The notes below the pieces were generated by a model that was given only the letters and a program-made list of their open reading frames with translations, did not search any database and was not told the origin of the DNA. A program made the position numbers and the translations under genes. From the NCBI RefSeq assembly GCF_024919275.1, contig NZ_JANWGH010000001.1:992001-1056000 (forward strand): a stretch of DNA of 64,000 nucleotides, read 5' to 3'. Each line of letters begins with the position of its first letter. The stretch's first letter is position 1. This document shows positions 62,801-64,000 of the stretch, piece by piece. The stretch is from Algoriphagus limi (lineage in GTDB: Bacteria; Bacteroidota; Bacteroidia; Cytophagales; Cyclobacteriaceae).

Positions 62801-64000
62801 GTCACCGTGAAGCTCGCTGTCTCGGTATTACCGTGGGTGTCCGTAGCCGTGTAGGTTACCGTCGTGGTGCCTACCGGGAAGGTTGATCCGTTCACCTGGT
62901 CAGCCGCAAAGCTTTCTATTCCGCAGTTGTCCGCTGCATTCGGTTCAGTCCAGCTTACCAATGCTCTGCAAGTATTCAGATCATTGTCAATAATGATATC
63001 CGATGGAACATTTGTGATTGATGGCTTCTCGGTATCATTGACCGTTACCGTGAAGCTCGCTGTTTCAATGTTGCCATGGATATCCGTAGCCGTGTAGGTG
63101 ACCGTGGTTGTTCCTACCGGGAAGGTTGATCCGTTCACCTGGTCAGCAGCAAAGCTTTCTATTCCACAGTTGTCCGCTGCATTCGGTTCAGTCCAGCTCA
63201 CCACTGCTCCGCAAGTATTCAGATCATTGTCAATAATGATATCTGATGGAACATTTGTGATCACTGGCTTCTCGCTATCGTTCACCTTCACCGTGAAGCT
63301 CGCTGTTTCAATGTTGCCATGGATGTCCGTTGCCGTGTAGGTTACCGTCGTCGTGCCTACCGGGAACAGATCTCCCGAAGCATAGTCCGAAGTCAAGCTG
63401 GCAATTTCACAGTTGTCTGCAGCACTCGGTGCCGTCCAGGTTGCCACTGCTCCGCAAAGACCTGCATCATTACTGATTTCGATGTTTTCTGGCATACCCG
63501 TGATTACCGGTTTCTCGCTATCGTTCACCGTCACCGTGAAGCTCGCTGTTTCAATGTTGCCATGGATGTCCGTTGCCGTGTAGGTTACCGTCGTCGTGCC
63601 TACCGGGAACAGATCTCCCGAAGCATAGTCCGAAGTCAAGCTGGCAATTTCACAGTTGTCCGCTGCATTTGGTGCCGTCCAGGTTGCCACTGCTCCGCAA
63701 AGACCTGCATCATTACTGATTTCGATGTTTTCTGGCATGCCCGTGATTACCGGTTTCTCGCTATCGTTCACCGTCACCGTGAAGCTCGCTGTTTTAATGT
63801 TGCCATGGATGTCCGTAGCCGTGTAGGTTACCGTCGTGGTGCCTACCGGGAACAGATCTCCCGAAGCATAGTCCGAAGTCAAGCTGGCAATTTCACAGTT
63901 GTCCGCTGCATTTGGTGCCGTCCAGGTTGCCACTGCTCCGCAAAGACCTGCATCATTACTGATTTCGATGTTTTCTGGCATGCCCATAATTACCGGTTTC
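56860..64000 (-). CDS. Giant secreted HYR-repeat protein with T9SS tail, 5' end outside window
   Basis: At least 2375 residues are visible and the frame stays open to base 64000. The ATG at 63987 is not a start: it is a Thr-to-Met change inside a repeat. From the visible N-side there are eighteen 81-residue HYR (hyalin-like) repeats, two divergent ones, and a further Ig-like stretch. Then come three MopE-like, Asp-rich calcium-type motifs (DGDGYG, DCDD, DGKDNNCDG), a PKD-like domain and a C-terminal T9SS type A sorting domain (YPNPAYEETNLKV, LSPGMYQVQVQ). It should be exported by the type IX system to the surface or medium, probably as an adhesin or matrix protein. Confidence 0.93.
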   Translation of the reverse strand, partial: KPVIMGMPENIEISNDAGLCGAVATWTAPNAADNCEIASLTSDYASGDLFPVGTTTVTYTATDIHGNIKTASFTVTVNDSEKPVITGMPENIEISNDAGLCGAVATWTAPNAADNCEIASLTSDYASGDLFPVGTTTVTYTATDIHGNIETASFTVTVNDSEKPVITGMPENIEISNDAGLCGAVATWTAPSAADNCEIASLTSDYASGDLFPVGTTTVTYTATDIHGNIETASFTVKVNDSEKPVITNVPSDIIIDNDLNTCGAVVSWTEPNAADNCGIESFAADQVNGSTFPVGTTTVTYTATDIHGNIETASFTVTVNDTEKPSITNVPSDIIIDNDLNTCRALVSWTEPNAADNCGIESFAADQVNGSTFPVGTTTVTYTATDTHGNTETASFTVTVNDNEKPTITNVPSDIIIDNDLNTCGAVVTWTEPQAADNCGIESFAADQANGSTFPVGTTTVTYTATDIHGNIETASFTVTVNDSEKPVITNVPSDIIIDNDLNTCGAVVSWTEPNAADNCGIESFAADQVNGSTFPVGTTTVTYTATDTHGNTETASFTVTVNDSEKPVITGMPENIEISNDAGLCGAVATWTAPSAADNCEIASLTSDYASGDLFPVGTTTVTYTATDIHGNIETASFTVTVNDTEKPSITNVPSDIIIDNDLNTCGALVSWTEPNAADNCGIESFAADQVNGSTFPVGTTTVTYTATDTHGNTETASFTVTVNDSEKPVITGMPENIEISNDAGLCGAVATWTAPSAADNCEIASLTSDYASGDLFPVGTTTVTYTATDIHGNIETASFTVKVNDSEKPVITNVPSDIIIDNDLNTCGAVVSWTEPNAADNCGIESFAADKVNGSTFPVGTTTVTYTATDIHGNTETASFTVTVTDNELPVITNVPANITVNNDPGICGAVVTWTEPQSADNCGIESFSSDQVNGSVFPLGTTTVTYTATDIHGNSETASFTVTVTDNELPVITNVPANITVNNDAGVCGAVVTWTEPNAADNCGIESFAADQVNGSTFPVGTTTVTYTATDIHGNIETASFTVTVNDSEKPEITGMPENIEISNDAGVCEAVVSWAEPQAADNCGIASFAADQVNGSTFPVGTTTVTYTATDTHGNTETASFTVTVNDTEKPTITNVPSDIIIDNDLNTCGAVVTWTEPQAADNCGIESFVADQANGSTFPVGTTTVTYTATDIHGNIETASFTVTVNDTEKPVITGMPENIEISNDGGVCEAVVSWAEPQAADNCGIESFAADKVNGSTFPVGTTTVTYTATDIHGNIETASFTVTVNDTEKPSITNVPSDIIIDNDLNTCEALVSWAEPQAADNCGIESFAADKVNGSTFPVGTTTVTYTATDIHGNIETASFTVTVNDTEKPSITNVPSDIIIDNDLNTCGALVSWTEPQAADNCGIESFTADYASGDQFPVGTTTVTYTATDIHGNTQAASFTVTVNDTQAPVITCPSDISTTVEFGATGKVIIYDAPVATDNCGISSVELIEGFASGTEFPLGETIVTYRVTDVSGNSAECSFTVSIAESEDNIDPIINDCPTNISVSNDPGICGATVSWSQPFATDNSVVVNLISNIEPGSVFPIGTTRVTYTATDEAGNQSTCSFDVTVTDDEAPVVLTRNRAFEIDADQTLVLNPLDVDNGSTDNCGILSYQLSQTDFIVADEGENIVTLTLTDVNGNQGSATAIVTISINAIDPGDLDSDNDGFTPNEGDCDDSDETVYPGASELCDGKDNNCDGTIDEGVQTAFYIDADGDGYGDVNAEAVFACAAPEGYVTDNLDCDDTDDTIYPGAPEVCDGKDNNCDGAIDEGLQTAFYIDADGDGYGSENAEPEYFCLAQIGYADNNLDCDDQDPNKNPGAPESCSVNPCLDASPVASISGPLDPIQINNPLQVDASISGEIVEAKWVWDNGDETILTAPFENFAAEYTYSQAGVYQIQLVLVDVCGNEWTALTDLAVIFDPNGGFITGGGWIWSPKGAYLNDSDLEGRANFGFVAKYRKGSNRVDGNTEFQFKNGDLNFNSSSHEDMSLVIAGAKGIYKGTGKINGVEGYSFMVSAIDGALKESTESDKFRIKIWETISGNTVYDNQLGSSDFTDASTEISGGNIVIHMPAKGKNKSIDSNSLVTVDWNTPFEELKTYTWSIDTGEELLEMEVDWDEAKYDPLTPGLQPIEGQIKSTIYSSRFLTDRVVMNVLVLDKPKALDITISEDLISKASSEGNVIGILSTVDPVDSIHLYSMEPHPNFELDGDRVIWKGSHEKVQEYILKVISLDRAGQAINREITLRREIGANEVILYPNPAYEETNLKVDLSYGDQVTIRVFDATGKLVLEESSLREKSFVQKLDLKGLSPGMYQVQVQIGFEVITKRLIKNQ
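59614..64000 (-). repeat. Tandem 243-bp HYR repeats, at least 18 copies
   Basis: Each unit codes for 81 residues. Two main sequence types occur: A (starts TGMPENIEISNDAG) and B (starts TNVPSDIIIDNDLNT), plus two C units (NVPANITVNND). In protein order the types run A A A B B B B A B A B C C A B A B B. Adjacent A-B pairs are almost identical to others 486 bp away (for example 61618-61914 versus 62104-62400), pointing to recent duplication or conversion. The array continues past the window edge, so the copy number is a minimum. Confidence 0.95.

Noticed and set aside
59747-63340. Many plus-strand frames of 60-100 codons across the HYR array
   Set aside because: They repeat with the 243-bp period and are antisense shadows of the repeat units; the real frame is the minus-strand one with recognisable domains.
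59614-64000. Regular repeats considered as a CRISPR array
   Set aside because: The 243-bp units are contiguous, coding and without spacers.

Overview
The window reads as chromosome of a free-living, probably aerobic Bacteroidota, most likely order Cytophagales and perhaps close to Algoriphagus or Cyclobacteriaceae (inference). The grounds are a T9SS type A sorting domain, a TonB-dependent receptor paired with a lipoprotein, many Sec and lipoprotein signal peptides ending in the S-Q style usual in this phylum, promoter-like TTTG-N(18-19)-TAnnTTTG elements, few Shine-Dalgarno sequences, A+T-rich intergenic DNA, MenA (menaquinone) and a fused IcmF mutase. I see no insertion sequence, prophage, CRISPR array, rRNA or tRNA gene.

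Layout. 1-6.9 kb: the start of a secreted protein running off the left edge, a ThuA-like protein, an FAD oxidoreductase, a serine hydrolase, two tandem paralogous outer-membrane-type proteins, a lipoprotein and an alpha/beta hydrolase. 7-11.5 kb: xylose operon on the minus strand (transporter, xylulokinase, xylose isomerase). 11.9-15.2 kb: serine dehydratase beta subunit, TolC-like channel and HlyD-like adaptor, with no inner-membrane pump. 15.4-18.4 kb: copper ATPase and a SIMPL protein. 18.4-22.8 kb: three arginine-using genes (arginine decarboxylase, arginase-type ureohydrolase, arginyl-tRNA synthetase). 22.8-27.7 kb: lipoprotein glutathione peroxidase, MenA, universal stress protein, SUI1-like factor, SGNH hydrolase, serine hydrolase.

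27.7-32.3 kb: histidine biosynthesis genes hisG-hisD-hisC-hisB. They are preceded by an unannotated 27-codon reading frame with eight histidines, a close promoter match upstream, and a terminator-like hairpin before hisG. This is a well-formed candidate for ribosome-mediated attenuation and is the best regulatory find in the window. The operon stops at hisB; hisH, hisA, hisF and hisI are not here.

32.4-43.3 kb: TPR lipoprotein, ATP-grasp ligase, GT2 glycosyltransferase, LolC/E-type permease, NamZ-like muramidase, Fmt, DUF4412 protein, DHFR-SDR-CinA cluster, and an E2 acyltransferase. 43.3-51.2 kb (minus): a hybrid histidine kinase translationally coupled to a stand-alone Cache-type lipoprotein, a small protein with OsmC, and IcmF. 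51.5-56.8 kb: sugar porter plus PfkB kinase, then a TonB-dependent receptor plus partner lipoprotein.

56.9-64 kb (minus): the 3' part of a giant secreted protein with at least eighteen near-identical 243-bp HYR repeats, MopE-like calcium motifs and a T9SS tail. Its start lies beyond the right edge.
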